Source of the DNA: RPQJ01 sp963732415
Lineage (GTDB): Bacteria; Pseudomonadota; Gammaproteobacteria; Steroidobacterales; Steroidobacteraceae
Direction: 5' to 3'
Assembly (NCBI GenBank): GCA_963732415.1
Contig: CAVSZK010000005.1
Location: forward strand, 62,001-126,000
Length of the DNA stretch: 64,000 nucleotides
Part shown: positions 1 to 9,426 of the stretch, piece after piece
Position numbering within the stretch: position 1 is the stretch's first letter
Layout of the letters: the number at the start of each line of letters is the position of its first letter
Made by a program: the position numbers and the translations under genes
The notes under the pieces: model-generated
Seen by the model: only the letters and a program-made list of their open reading frames with translations
The model's database searches: none
What the model was told of the DNA's origin: nothing

Positions 1-396
1 CATCGCAGGTTCGAGCGCCATGCCGCAATGCGGACAGGCAGCGGGCACCGGGCTCTCCACGCCCGGGCACATCGGGCAGATGTACAGCGTTTCGCCCGGG
101 CGCAACACCCTCGCTGTCGACGTTGCCGCATGCGCAGCGCCCTGCGCGTGGCAGCAGTCGTGCTTCACGGGCTCGGGCTTCTGCGCGCAACAGTCATGTG
201 CAGCCGCGGCCGTTTCGACCGGCGCAGCCTTCGATTCCGAGTGGCAGCAGCCGCCGGCCGCCGGGCTTGCGACAGCCTCCGGTTCGGCGTGACAGCAGTC
301 GTGCTCCGCGACTGCGACGGGCGGCGTCGGCTTGCCGTGGCAGCCCGCTCCCGTCGATTCGTGCCCTCGGCCGTGATTCGTGGTCGGTTCGCTCAT
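1..396 (-). CDS. copA: Copper-translocating P-type ATPase, N-terminal metal-binding part (partial, runs off left edge)
   Basis: The open frame starts with ATG at 396 on the minus strand and stays open for all 132 codons to base 1. The C-terminal end of the visible part has paired CPMC (residues 107-110) and CPHC (121-124) with YIC before and GMALEP after, the heavy-metal-binding domain that precedes the first membrane helices of many Cu(I)-exporting P1B ATPases. Before it lies a low-complexity leader with Cys-Cys pairs at residues 34-35, 50-51, 69-70 and 81-82, mostly in an HDCC or CCH setting. It starts 4 bases after the cusA stop, so it is probably the last gene of the cus operon. The catalytic domains lie outside the window, so the ATPase call is inferred from the leader domain and the neighbours. 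Confidence 0.75.
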   Translation of the reverse strand, partial: MSEPTTNHGRGHESTGAGCHGKPTPPVAVAEHDCCHAEPEAVASPAAGGCCHSESKAAPVETAAAAHDCCAQKPEPVKHDCCHAQGAAHAATSTARVLRPGETLYICPMCPGVESPVPAACPHCGMALEPAM

Positions 397-400
397 GTGC

Positions 401-3400
401 CTAGTCTAACGCCGTACGCAGCCTCCAGCCGTTCACGATCAGGTACAGCGACGGGATGATGACCAGCGTCAGCACCGTCGCCGACACCATGCCGCCCACC
501 ATCGGGGCGGCGATGCGCCGCATGACCTCAGAACCCGTGCCGGACCCCCACATGATCGGCAGCAGGCCCGCGATGATGGTAATCACCGTCATCAGCTTCG
601 GCCTCAGCCTGAGCAGGGCACCGCCGACGATCGCTTCCCGCAGGTCCGCACGCGTGGGCTCGCGCCCTGCTTCGCTGGCCAGTCGGCGACGGTCGGCCCA
701 GGCGTGCTCGAGGTACATCACCATCACCACGCCGGTCTCCGTCGCGACGCCGGCGAGCGCGATGAACCCCACGGCGGCGGCGATCGACAGGTCGTAATCG
801 AGCAGGTAAAGAAGCCAGACACCGCCCACCAGCGCGAATGGCAACGCGCCGAGGATCAGCAGCACGTCGCGTGCGTTACGGAAATTCAGGTACAGCAGCA
901 GTACGATGATGCCCAGCGTGAAGGGCACGACGACCTTCAACCGTTTCTCCGCCCTTTGCAGGTACTCGTATTGCCCCGACCAGCCAAGGCTGTAGCCGGC
1001 CGGCAGCTTCAGGCTGGCCGAGAGCCTCTGCTTCGCTTCTCCAACGTACCCCCCAAGGTCGCGATCCTGGATGTCGACGAATACCCAGCCCGAAGGCCTG
1101 GAATTCTCGCTCCTGATCATGCCCGGCCCATCCGCGACATCCACCCGCGCGACGTCGGCGAGCGTCACGTTGGCGCCCGTTGGCGTGACCAGCGGCAGGT
1201 CGCGAAGGCTCTGCAGCGAATCCCGGAAATCCTGTGGGTACCGCAGGTTGATCGGATAGCGCTCCAGCCCCTCGACGGTGTAGCTGACGGTCATGCCTCC
1301 CACCGCGCTGCCGACGATGTCCTGCACGTCCTTGATGTTCAGCCCGTAGCGGCCGGCCGCGATTCGATCGATGTCAATGTCGAGGTAGCGGCCGGTGGCG
1401 GTCCTCTCCGCATACACCGACGTGGTGCCCGGCACGTCACGCAGGATGTCTTCGATCTGCTGCCCGATGTCCTGGATCGTGGCGAGGTCCGGGCCCATGA
1501 TCTTGATGCCTACCGGCGTGCGGATCCCGGTCGCCAGCATGTCGATGCGCGTCTTGATCGGATAGACCCAGGCATTCGAGAGCCCCGGGAACTTGACCAG
1601 CGCATCGAGTTCCGCCTTCAGCTTCGCCGGCGTCATGCCCGGCCTCCACTCATCGCGAGGCTTCAGCTTGATCGTAGTCTCGAACATCTCGATCGGAGCG
1701 GGATCGGTGGCCGACTCGGCTCGACCGGCCTTGCCGAACACCCTCTCCACCTCCGGCACCGTGCGGATCAGCTTGTCGGTCTGCTGCAGCAGTGCGCGTG
1801 CCGCGTCGGTCGAGAGCCCCGGAAGCGTGGTCGGCATGTAGAGCAGGTCGCCTTCGTCCAGCTCGGGCATGAACTCGGTCCCAAGCCGGGACATCGGCCA
1901 GAGGGTCGCAAGCACGAGGACGATCGCAACCAGGACCACCGCCCACGGCGCGCGCAGCGCGAGCCCGAGGAACGGGCGATACACGGCCATCGTCGCGCGG
2001 TTCACCGGGTTGGCGAGCTCGGGGCGGATGTTGCCCCGCACCAGCCAGTAGATGAGCACCGGCACCAGCGTGATCGAAAGCAACGACGCCCAGAGCATGG
2101 CGTAGGTCTTGGTGTACGCGAGCGGCGCGAACAGCCGGCCTTCCTGGGCCTCGAGCGTGAACACGGGGAGGAACGACAGCGCCACGATCATCAGCGAGAA
2201 GAACAGCGACGGCCCGACTTCGCGGCATCCTTCGAAGACCGCCTCCATCCGCGCAGGACCATCGACGGCACCGTGCTCGAGCTTCTTGTGCACGTTCTCG
2301 ATCATGACGATCGCCGCGTCGACCAGCGTACCGATCGCGATGGCGATGCCGCCCAGCGACATGATGTTTGCGTTGATGCCCTGCAGCCGCATCAGGATGA
2401 ACGCGGCGAGCACGGCGATCGGCGTGACGATCACCACGATCAGGCTCGAACGCACGTGGAACAGGAACACGAAGCACACCAGCGCCACGACGATCAGCTC
2501 GTCGACGAGCTTGTACTTGAGGTTGTCCACGGCACGCTGGATCAGCGAAGAGCGATCGTAGGTCGTGACGATCTCGACACCCTCCGGCAGGCTGCCACGC
2601 AGGTCGTCGAGCTTGGCCTTGACGCGTTCGATCGTCGCGCGCGCGTTGTCGCCGTTGCGCATCACGATGACGCCGCCCACGGCCTCGCCCTCGCCGTCCA
2701 GTTCGCCAATGCCGCGTCGCATCTCGGGACCGATCCGCACCTCCGCGACGTCACGCAGCAGCACGGGCGTGCCACCCTTCGCCGTCATCACCGGAATGCG
2801 CTCGAGGTCCTCGATGTTCTTCACATAGCCGGTCACGCGAACCATGTACTCGGCCTCGGCCATTTCGACGACCGAGCCGCCGACTTCCTGGTTCCCTGCG
2901 CGGATCGCCTGCTCGATCGTCATCAGCTGCAGCCCGTAGCCGCGCAGCCTCATGGGATCCACGACGACCTGGTACTGCTTCACCATGCCGCCGATGGTTG
3001 CGACCTCGGACACGCCGTCGAGCGCCTGCAGCTCGAACTTGAGGAACCAGTCCTGGATCGAGCGCAACTGTGCGAGGTCGTGCTTGCCGGTGCGGTCCAC
3101 CAGCGCGTACTGGTAAATCCAGCCGACACCTGTCGCGTCGGGGCCCAGCGCCGGTCGTATTCCTTCCGGCAAACGTGCCGAGGCCTGGCTCAGGTACTCG
3201 AGCACGCGTGAGCGGGCCCAGTACGGGTCGGTGCCATCGGCGAACAGCACGTTGACGAAGGAGTCTCCGTAGAACGAGTAGCCGCGAACCGTCGTCGCGC
3301 CCGGAACCGACAGCAGCGCAGTGGTCAGCGGATAGGTGACCTGGTCTTCGACCAGCCGCGGCGCCTGCCCAGGGTAGGAAGTGCGTACGATCACCTGCAC

Positions 3401-3532
3401 GTCGGACAGGTCGGGCAGCGCATCCACCGGGGTGTGCGCGAACGAATACGCGCCGGCCGCCGTTAGCAGCGCCGCGAGCAGCAGCACCAGCGCGCGGTTT
3501 TCCAGCGAGGCTCGAATGATCGAGTTGATCAT
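401..3532 (-). CDS. cusA: CusA-type heavy-metal RND efflux permease
   Basis: A 1043-residue inner-membrane proton-driven pump of the CusA/CzcA (HME-RND) family, close to the usual length. The N-terminus (helix 1, then PVDALPDLSDVQV) and the multiple hydrophobic helices in two halves are typical. Methionines that line the copper path of E. coli CusA appear conserved by context: IEMFETT, RIDMLATG and VGGMTVSYT, matching M573, M623 and M672 of the E. coli protein. This favours Cu(I)/Ag(I) over zinc or cobalt. A GGAGGC ribosome site lies 7 bases before ATG 3532, and the gene begins 15 bases after cusB. The complex with cusB and cusC spans the envelope. Confidence 0.93.
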   Translation of the reverse strand: MINSIIRASLENRALVLLLAALLTAAGAYSFAHTPVDALPDLSDVQVIVRTSYPGQAPRLVEDQVTYPLTTALLSVPGATTVRGYSFYGDSFVNVLFADGTDPYWARSRVLEYLSQASARLPEGIRPALGPDATGVGWIYQYALVDRTGKHDLAQLRSIQDWFLKFELQALDGVSEVATIGGMVKQYQVVVDPMRLRGYGLQLMTIEQAIRAGNQEVGGSVVEMAEAEYMVRVTGYVKNIEDLERIPVMTAKGGTPVLLRDVAEVRIGPEMRRGIGELDGEGEAVGGVIVMRNGDNARATIERVKAKLDDLRGSLPEGVEIVTTYDRSSLIQRAVDNLKYKLVDELIVVALVCFVFLFHVRSSLIVVIVTPIAVLAAFILMRLQGINANIMSLGGIAIAIGTLVDAAIVMIENVHKKLEHGAVDGPARMEAVFEGCREVGPSLFFSLMIVALSFLPVFTLEAQEGRLFAPLAYTKTYAMLWASLLSITLVPVLIYWLVRGNIRPELANPVNRATMAVYRPFLGLALRAPWAVVLVAIVLVLATLWPMSRLGTEFMPELDEGDLLYMPTTLPGLSTDAARALLQQTDKLIRTVPEVERVFGKAGRAESATDPAPIEMFETTIKLKPRDEWRPGMTPAKLKAELDALVKFPGLSNAWVYPIKTRIDMLATGIRTPVGIKIMGPDLATIQDIGQQIEDILRDVPGTTSVYAERTATGRYLDIDIDRIAAGRYGLNIKDVQDIVGSAVGGMTVSYTVEGLERYPINLRYPQDFRDSLQSLRDLPLVTPTGANVTLADVARVDVADGPGMIRSENSRPSGWVFVDIQDRDLGGYVGEAKQRLSASLKLPAGYSLGWSGQYEYLQRAEKRLKVVVPFTLGIIVLLLYLNFRNARDVLLILGALPFALVGGVWLLYLLDYDLSIAAAVGFIALAGVATETGVVMVMYLEHAWADRRRLASEAGREPTRADLREAIVGGALLRLRPKLMTVITIIAGLLPIMWGSGTGSEVMRRIAAPMVGGMVSATVLTLVIIPSLYLIVNGWRLRTALD

Positions 3533-3547
3533 GGGAATCGCCTCCGG

Positions 3548-4870
3548 TCAGTCATGCGACTCGTGGGCGGCAGGTTCGCTGGCCGGCGGCTCCTCGCTGC
3601 CCATCCGGCCGAGGCCCGCGCGGAGATTCGCTTCCGAGTCGAGCATGAACTGGCCCGCAACCACCACGTCGTCACCGACCTCGACACCGCTGGTGATCGC
3701 CACGCGCTCGCCGCTTTCTGGACCGGCAACGACGCGCCGAGGTTCGAAGCGCCCCTCGCCGAGCGCGATCACGACGCGATCCTCGGTGCCGGTGCGGATC
3801 AGCGCGCTGCGCGGGATGCTGACGACCTCGTCGCCACCCGCACCAACGAGGCTGACCGACGCAAGCATGTTGGGTCGGACGGCCGGCGGCGGCGTCTCGA
3901 GCGTGATCCTCGCCTTGACCGTGCGTGTCTCCATGTTGAGCTCCGGATACACGTACTCGACGCGGCCGGCGACCCGATGACCGGGCAGCGACGGGAAGCG
4001 CATTTCCGCGACGGTTCCCACCGTCACCCACGCGGACTGCGCCTCGGGCACCTCGGCGATCACCCAGAGGCTGCCGAGCTCGGTGATGGTCATGGCGACC
4101 ATTTCAGGCGTCACCATCGAACCCTGTTCAAGCGAGATCTCCGTGACGACGCCGGAAACAGGCGCGGTGTAGGCCACGCGGCCCGAGGCCCTGCCGGCCT
4201 TCTTGAGGCGCCCCGCCGTACCGGAATCGAGACCCAGCGCGCCGAGACGATCCTCCGAGGCACCGATGAGATCGACGTTGCCGATTTTCAGCGCATCCAG
4301 GTACTCCTGCTGCGCGCTCTCGAGCGCCGGCGAATATAGCGTGAACAACACTTGACCAGCCCGAACGGTCTCGCCCATGGTCCGCACGGCCAGGCTTTCG
4401 ACCCAGCCCTCGGCGCGCGGGCGTACCTGCCTCACGCGGCGTTCGTCGAAACCCACGTAGCCAACCGTTTCAGCGCGCTGCGGCAGTGAGCCCATGACCG
4501 CGGGTTCGGTACGTACGCCCAGGTTCTGCACGACCTCCGGCGATATGCGCACACCGGGTCCCGCGGATTCCGGGAACACCGGGATGTAATCCATCCCCAT
4601 CTCGTCCTTCATCGGGACCGGGGATGTGCGTTTCGGATCCATTGGATTGCGGTAGTAGAGCGGCTTCGCGGCCTGCGCTTCGGTCGGACTGCCGGGACCT
4701 GCGGCTGCGGTGCTGCCGTCGGCCGCCGCACTCGCCGGTTCCGATGCTGGCTGTCGCGCGCACGCGGCGGCCATGATCATCGCGATCGCAGCCGCTGCCG
4801 CGAGGACGCGCTCGAACGCCCGACCTGCAGTTACCCGCTGGTCGCAAGTCAATTTCATTCCGGCACTCAT
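3548..4870 (-). CDS. cusB: CusB-type periplasmic adaptor of copper/silver RND efflux
   Basis: Membrane fusion protein, 440 residues from ATG 4870. This start overlaps the cusC stop as ATGA and gives a signal sequence ending MAAAC, a plausible lipobox; the open frame extends upstream to 5107 but only as a shadow inside cusC. After a Ser/Ala-rich linker comes the Met-rich metal-binding segment (YYRNPMDP, then PMKDEMGMDY), as in E. coli CusB N-termini that hand Cu(I) to CusA. The barrel-sandwich hybrid (GWVESLAVRTMGETVRAGQ) and alpha-hairpin (SPALESAQQEYLDAL) follow. The C-terminus is acidic and His-containing (HESHD). Confidence 0.92.
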   Translation of the reverse strand: MSAGMKLTCDQRVTAGRAFERVLAAAAAIAMIMAAACARQPASEPASAAADGSTAAAGPGSPTEAQAAKPLYYRNPMDPKRTSPVPMKDEMGMDYIPVFPESAGPGVRISPEVVQNLGVRTEPAVMGSLPQRAETVGYVGFDERRVRQVRPRAEGWVESLAVRTMGETVRAGQVLFTLYSPALESAQQEYLDALKIGNVDLIGASEDRLGALGLDSGTAGRLKKAGRASGRVAYTAPVSGVVTEISLEQGSMVTPEMVAMTITELGSLWVIAEVPEAQSAWVTVGTVAEMRFPSLPGHRVAGRVEYVYPELNMETRTVKARITLETPPPAVRPNMLASVSLVGAGGDEVVSIPRSALIRTGTEDRVVIALGEGRFEPRRVVAGPESGERVAITSGVEVGDDVVVAGQFMLDSEANLRAGLGRMGSEEPPASEPAAHESHD

Positions 4871-6177
4871 GGCTCTTCTCCGACGAGGTAATCCACCTGG
4901 TACTGGGCCTGCGCGCGATCTGCCGACATGCGCAGGTGCTTCAGGTTGGTTTCGAGCGCGACGCGGCGCGCGGTCAGCACTTCGTCGATCATCGCGCGGT
5001 TGTTGCGATAGGCGAGCAGTGCCGCCTGCACAGACTGGTCGGCCAGCGGCAGCAGCTCGGTCTCGTAGAACTGCTCGATCTGTCCGGTGCGAACCGCGAC
5101 GACCCATGCTTCCTCGAGCATCGCGCTCATTTCGCGCTGGTGGTCGGTGTGCATCTCGTGCAGGCCCTGCGCCTCGGCACGTGCGGCGGCAATCTCCCGG
5201 TCCTGGCGATTGCGTTGGAAGAACGGCAGGTCCACCGTGACCATCGCCGACACCATGTCAGAGCGTGGCTGGCCATTCGCCATCTCTCCACCCCTGAAGC
5301 CGTAGTTCAGGTCCAGCATCCAGCCCGGCCGCGTCGATTGCTCCGCGAGCTCGACCGCGGTCTGTGCCGCCTCGATCCGTCGTTCGTAGTCCTGCTGGGC
5401 CGGGTGCTGCAGCACTCGCTGGTCGAGCCCTTCGAGCGGCGGCAGGTCGCCCCTGGCCGGCAGCGTGAACGGCCCGGCACGAGCAGCGTCCTCCTCGCCC
5501 AGCCAGCGCACGAGTTGCGCCCGCCGCATTGCCGCCTCGCGATCGAGATCGAGTTGCTGCTCCTTCAACATCGCGACGTCCAGGCCCGCCTGCAGCACGT
5601 CCAGCTGCTTGCCCTCGCCGGACGCGTACCGCGCGCGGGCGGCCGCGCGCATCTGGTCAACCCATGACGACTGGTCCGCGAGCTGCTGTTTCGCGGCGTC
5701 GATGTAGGCGAGCTCGACCCAGACACGGCGAACTTCGCGCTGCACGACGCGTTTCCTGTCGCCCGCGGCAGCCTGCGAGGCAGTCGCAATCTGCTCCATG
5801 CGCCGTCGCGCCAGTTCACGGGTTCGGCCAGCAGGGAATTCCTGGCTCACGCCGACCTCCAGCATGGTCATGTCCTCCTCGGTGAGGCTGAAGCTGTCGG
5901 TCGGAACGTTGACCGCGCCCATCCTCAGTCGAGGATCCTTGAGCTGCCCCTCGGCGACCGCGCGTTCACGCATGCCGGCAGACTCGGCTGCGAGTTGCTG
6001 CAGCACGGCGTCGCGCTCGATTGCCAGACGCTCCGCGGCGGCCAGCGGCAGCGTCGGATCGGCGCGCGAGGCTGGCGCCGCCAGGCAGGCGAACGCCATC
6101 GATGCGAACGCGACGAGCGCGGAAATATGTGTGTCACTCAACCGGCCTTGTCCAGGCGCCGGACATACCTGTGCCAT
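4867..6177 (-). CDS. cusC: TolC-family outer-membrane channel of copper efflux
   Basis: Outer-membrane efflux protein, about 436 residues from ATG 6177, chosen because GGGAGG lies 8 bases upstream and a signal peptide ending near PASRA follows; an in-frame ATG at 6228 would only add a basic extension. Two similar long-helix halves (one around SFSLTEEDMTMLEVGVSQ, the other around RSDMVSAMVTVDLPFFQRN) are the duplicated TolC repeat. It is shorter than enterobacterial CusC and resembles the channels found with CusBA in many proteobacterial metal-resistance operons. It is followed by cusB with a four-base overlap. Confidence 0.88.
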   Translation of the reverse strand: MAQVCPAPGQGRLSDTHISALVAFASMAFACLAAPASRADPTLPLAAAERLAIERDAVLQQLAAESAGMRERAVAEGQLKDPRLRMGAVNVPTDSFSLTEEDMTMLEVGVSQEFPAGRTRELARRRMEQIATASQAAAGDRKRVVQREVRRVWVELAYIDAAKQQLADQSSWVDQMRAAARARYASGEGKQLDVLQAGLDVAMLKEQQLDLDREAAMRRAQLVRWLGEEDAARAGPFTLPARGDLPPLEGLDQRVLQHPAQQDYERRIEAAQTAVELAEQSTRPGWMLDLNYGFRGGEMANGQPRSDMVSAMVTVDLPFFQRNRQDREIAAARAEAQGLHEMHTDHQREMSAMLEEAWVVAVRTGQIEQFYETELLPLADQSVQAALLAYRNNRAMIDEVLTARRVALETNLKHLRMSADRAQAQYQVDYLVGEEP

Positions 6178-6243
6178 GCGATAGCCTCCCGGGCTGTGGG
6201 ATTTCGAACGCGTCCGTTGTGGACGCAAGCCTGGGGAGGAGCG

Positions 6244-6621
6244 CTACTCGAGGTAGCGGCAGAAACTCAACTGGATCGGAACACGCGGTACGGGATCTTG
6301 AAGTGTCGCTGCGCGAGCATGGATGTCGCTGGGCGCGACATCCAGCATGACGCTGAACGACGCGACGGGTACAGCCATGAAAAGCGCGGCAGCGGTGCGC
6401 GCATCCACCTGCGGTTCATGTGGATAGGTGCAGGTGCCGCCGTGATCTGCAGCGGGTGAAGTGGATGCATTCGGCGGACAGTAGACGCAGTGCTCGCCGC
6501 CGCCCGGCATCGTCGCCGAGCCGGCGCTCGCCATGGCACAGGGAACCACCGCCGCCTGCAGCCAGGCGAGACAAAAGAGCGCCAGCACGCCCCTCGCCAG
6601 GGCGCATTGCCGTCGTCTCAC
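6244..6621 (-). CDS. Small exported Cys/His protein upstream of cusC
   Basis: About 125 residues if translation starts at GTG 6621; the frame extends to 6801 but that would overlap the divergent gene. A basic start followed by a hydrophobic stretch (GVLALFCLAWLQAAVVP) looks like a signal or anchor. The mature part has HCVYCPP, then HGG and CTYPH. Small proteins of this design (DUF2946-like) are common at the head of proteobacterial copper operons, but I only infer that. It is the first gene of the cus run, 66 bases before cusC. The spacer contains a GCGTCC/GGACGC stem near 6215. No strong ribosome site supports the exact start. Confidence 0.6.
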   Translation of the reverse strand: MRRRQCALARGVLALFCLAWLQAAVVPCAMASAGSATMPGGGEHCVYCPPNASTSPAADHGGTCTYPHEPQVDARTAAALFMAVPVASFSVMLDVAPSDIHARAATLQDPVPRVPIQLSFCRYLE

Positions 6622-6760
6622 CCAATGCAGTGCAAAATCCACTGGACCCGTTACCTCGCGCAGGTGAAACCTAGCGCGATATCGGCGGCGAGGCAAGGAA
6701 ACGGGGCTGCCCGCGCGACGCGCTGCGGAAAGTACCCGGGAATGGGTCACAATCGCGGCC

Positions 6761-7996
6761 GTGAAGCCCATTCCCGCCACGCTGGCACTGGTCACCTTCA
6801 TGGCCGCCTGCCATGGACCAGATCGCCCCTCTCAATGGCTGGAAGCCGTCATCGATGTTCCGGCGCCTGCCGCCGCGGGAAGCCGCTACCCCCACCTGGC
6901 CCCGCTGCCGCACGGCGCGGTGATGAGCTGGCTCGAACCGGATGCGGGCGGCGCGTTCACCTTGCGCCACTCGACCTGGACACGCGGCGCGTGGTCGACA
7001 CCGCTCACGGTCGTGGCCGGAAGCGACTGGTTCGTCAACTGGGCAGACTTCCCCTCGGTCGTGCCCGTGTCCGACCGTGTCTGGGCCGCCCACTGGCTGC
7101 AGCAGAAACCCGGCGACGTCTATGCCTACGACGTGAGGATTGCCGTCAGCCAGGACGCCGGCGATACCTGGTCCAGACCGATGTCGCCGCATGACGATGG
7201 CACGCCGACCGAACACGGGTTCGTATCGCTGATGGACGACGGCGACGCGGCCCGCGCCGTCTGGTTGGACGGCCGCCACACCTCGGGCGAACACGATCAC
7301 GCGGGCGGCGCGGGCGATTCGCATGGTGGAGGCGGAGCGATGACGCTGCGCAGCGCGCTGATCGGCGCGGACGGACTCAAGCTGGGTCTGGACACGGAAC
7401 TCGACGCCCGCACCTGCGACTGCTGCCAGACCGATTCTGCGCGGACCCGCGAAGGACTGGTCGTGGTCTACCGCGATCGCAGCGAGGCCGAGGTCCGTGA
7501 CATCGCGCTCGTGCGGCAGACGAAGACTGGCTGGTCAGAGCCGGTGCACGTCGCCCGCGACGGCTGGCTGATCGATGGCTGTCCGGTGAACGGCCCGGCG
7601 GTGGATGCGCGTGGTGACACCGTGGTCGTCGGCTGGTTCACCGCAGCGGACACACCACGCGTGCGGCTGGCATTCTCGGCGGACGGTGGACGTACGTTCC
7701 GGGACCCGATCGAGGTAGCCGCCGGGCAGGTCGTGGGTCGGGTGGACGTGGTCCTGCTGCCCGACGGTCGGGCGGTCGTAAGCTGGCTGGAAGGCGCAGC
7801 GGGTTCCGCGGAAATCCGCGTGCAGCCGTTCACCGCCGACGGTCCGGCCGGGACCGTGGCGCTTGTCGCCCATTCCGAGGTTGCGCGTTCCAGCGGGTTC
7901 CCGCAGATGGTGGTGGTGGACGGGGCGCTGCTGTTCGCCTGGACCAGGCCCGGTGACCCGCCGCAGGTACAGTCAGCGCTCGCCCGTCTGCGCTGA
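6761..7996 (+). CDS. Putative lipoprotein with sialidase/BNR-like repeats
   Basis: 411 residues from GTG 6761. The N-terminus ends in LVTFMAAC with Cys17, a possible lipobox. Aspartate-box-like repeats (SQDAGDTWS, SADGGRTF) are typical of six-bladed sialidase-fold proteins, many of which are not sialidases. Two odd patches are a His/Gly-rich loop (EHDHAGGAGDSHGGGG) and CDCCQTD, which could bind metal. It is divergent from the copper operon and about 140 bases away, so a role at the envelope under metal stress is possible but unproven. No sialidase Arg triad is evident by eye. Confidence 0.7.
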   Translation: MKPIPATLALVTFMAACHGPDRPSQWLEAVIDVPAPAAAGSRYPHLAPLPHGAVMSWLEPDAGGAFTLRHSTWTRGAWSTPLTVVAGSDWFVNWADFPSVVPVSDRVWAAHWLQQKPGDVYAYDVRIAVSQDAGDTWSRPMSPHDDGTPTEHGFVSLMDDGDAARAVWLDGRHTSGEHDHAGGAGDSHGGGGAMTLRSALIGADGLKLGLDTELDARTCDCCQTDSARTREGLVVVYRDRSEAEVRDIALVRQTKTGWSEPVHVARDGWLIDGCPVNGPAVDARGDTVVVGWFTAADTPRVRLAFSADGGRTFRDPIEVAAGQVVGRVDVVLLPDGRAVVSWLEGAAGSAEIRVQPFTADGPAGTVALVAHSEVARSSGFPQMVVVDGALLFAWTRPGDPPQVQSALARLR

Positions 7997-8085
7997 CACC
8001 GCGGGACGGGTCCGACGGCGGGCGGCCGTGTGTTACGATTCCTCCCCTATTTTTCCAGTCTTGACGAACCCCCGGAGCTCGACAG

Positions 8086-9387
8086 ATGTCCAGCAGCCTC
8101 AAGCTCAACGTGCCCGCCGAGGGCCAGAAAATCACGATTTCGAACGGGCGCCTGCAGGTGCCGGACCAGCCAATCGTGCCGTTCATCGAGGGCGATGGTA
8201 CCGGGCCCGACATCTGGCGAGCATCTGTGCGGGTGCTCGACGCGGCCGTGGCCAAGGCCTATGGAGGCAAGCGCAAGATCCACTGGATGGAGGTCTTCGC
8301 CGGCCAGAAGTCCAACGACCTCTACAACACCTGGCTGCCGGAAGAGACGGTCCAGGCCTGTCGCGACTACCTGGTCTCGATCAAGGGCCCGCTCACCACG
8401 CCGATCGGCGGCGGCATCCGATCGCTGAACGTGGCACTGCGCCAGATGCTGGACCTGTACGTCTGCCTGCGTCCGGTGCGCTGGTTCAAGGGCGTGCCCT
8501 CCCCGGTCAAGGCGCCCGAGAAGGTGGACATGGTGATCTTCCGCGAGAACACCGAGGACATCTACGCCGGCATCGAGTTCGAGGCCGGCAGCGCCGACAA
8601 CGAGAAGTTCAAGGAACTCTTCAAGCAGTCGTTCCCGAAGCTCTACGCCAAGATCCGTTTCCCGGACACCTCCGGCATCGGCATCAAGGCCGTTTCCCGC
8701 GAGGGCACTGAGCGCCTCATGCGGGCTGCCATCCAGTACGCGATCGACAACAAGCGCAAGAGCCTCACGATCGTGCACAAGGGCAACATCATGAAGTTCA
8801 CGGAAGGCGCGTTCCGCAACTGGAGCTATGCGCTTGCCGAGCGTGAGTTCCCGGAGCAGACCTACACCTGGGACCAGTGGGAGCGAACCCGCGCGGAAAA
8901 GGGCGAGAAGGCCGCCAACGCCGAGCAGGACGCTGCAAAGCAGGCCGGCAAGGTCATCGTCAAGGACGCGATCGCCGACATCACGCTGCAGCAGGTCCTG
9001 ACGCGTCCGGAGGAGTTCGACGTCATCGCGACGATGAACCTGAACGGCGACTACCTCTCCGACGCACTGGCCGCGCAGGTCGGCGGCATCGGCATCGCGC
9101 CGGGCGGCAACGTCAACTACATGACCGGCCACGCGGTGTTCGAGGCCACCCACGGCACCGCGCCGAAGTACGCGAACCTGGACAAGGTGAACCCGGGCTC
9201 GGTCATCCTTTCAGGCGAGATGATGCTGCGCTACATGGGCTGGTTCGAGGCCGCGGACGCCGTGATCACCGCCATGGACCGCACCATCGCCCAGAAGACC
9301 GTCACCTACGACTTCGCACGGCTGATGGAAGGCGCCACCGAGGTCAAGTGCAGCGAGTTTGCGGACGCGATGATTCGCAACCTGTAA
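8086..9387 (+). CDS. icd: Isocitrate dehydrogenase (NADP+)
   Basis: 433 residues, slightly longer than E. coli Icd. It oxidises isocitrate to 2-oxoglutarate in the TCA cycle. IEGDGTGPDIW opens the fold. TTPIGGGIRSLNVALRQ carries the substrate-contact serine at residue 113, the position phosphorylated by AceK in E. coli. ENTEDIYAGIEF, MNLNGDYLSD and HGTAPKYA (cofactor loop) are present. A ribosome site (GGAG) lies before the ATG, and a possible extended -10 (TGTTACGAT) ends near 8039. aceK follows 39 bases downstream, so enzyme and regulator are probably co-transcribed. Confidence 0.97.
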   Translation: MSSSLKLNVPAEGQKITISNGRLQVPDQPIVPFIEGDGTGPDIWRASVRVLDAAVAKAYGGKRKIHWMEVFAGQKSNDLYNTWLPEETVQACRDYLVSIKGPLTTPIGGGIRSLNVALRQMLDLYVCLRPVRWFKGVPSPVKAPEKVDMVIFRENTEDIYAGIEFEAGSADNEKFKELFKQSFPKLYAKIRFPDTSGIGIKAVSREGTERLMRAAIQYAIDNKRKSLTIVHKGNIMKFTEGAFRNWSYALAEREFPEQTYTWDQWERTRAEKGEKAANAEQDAAKQAGKVIVKDAIADITLQQVLTRPEEFDVIATMNLNGDYLSDALAAQVGGIGIAPGGNVNYMTGHAVFEATHGTAPKYANLDKVNPGSVILSGEMMLRYMGWFEAADAVITAMDRTIAQKTVTYDFARLMEGATEVKCSEFADAMIRNL

Positions 9388-9426
9388 CTGCGTGCCGCCG
9401 GTGCGCCAGCGGCGCGGAAGGAAGCC

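Noticed and set aside
704..3211. 835-codon plus-strand ORF
   Set aside because: Antisense of cusA; composition is Arg/His-rich and has no domain features.
4871..5107. N-terminal extension of the cusB frame
   Set aside because: Lies within cusC and is Arg-rich; ATG 4870 gives the signal peptide and ATGA overlap.
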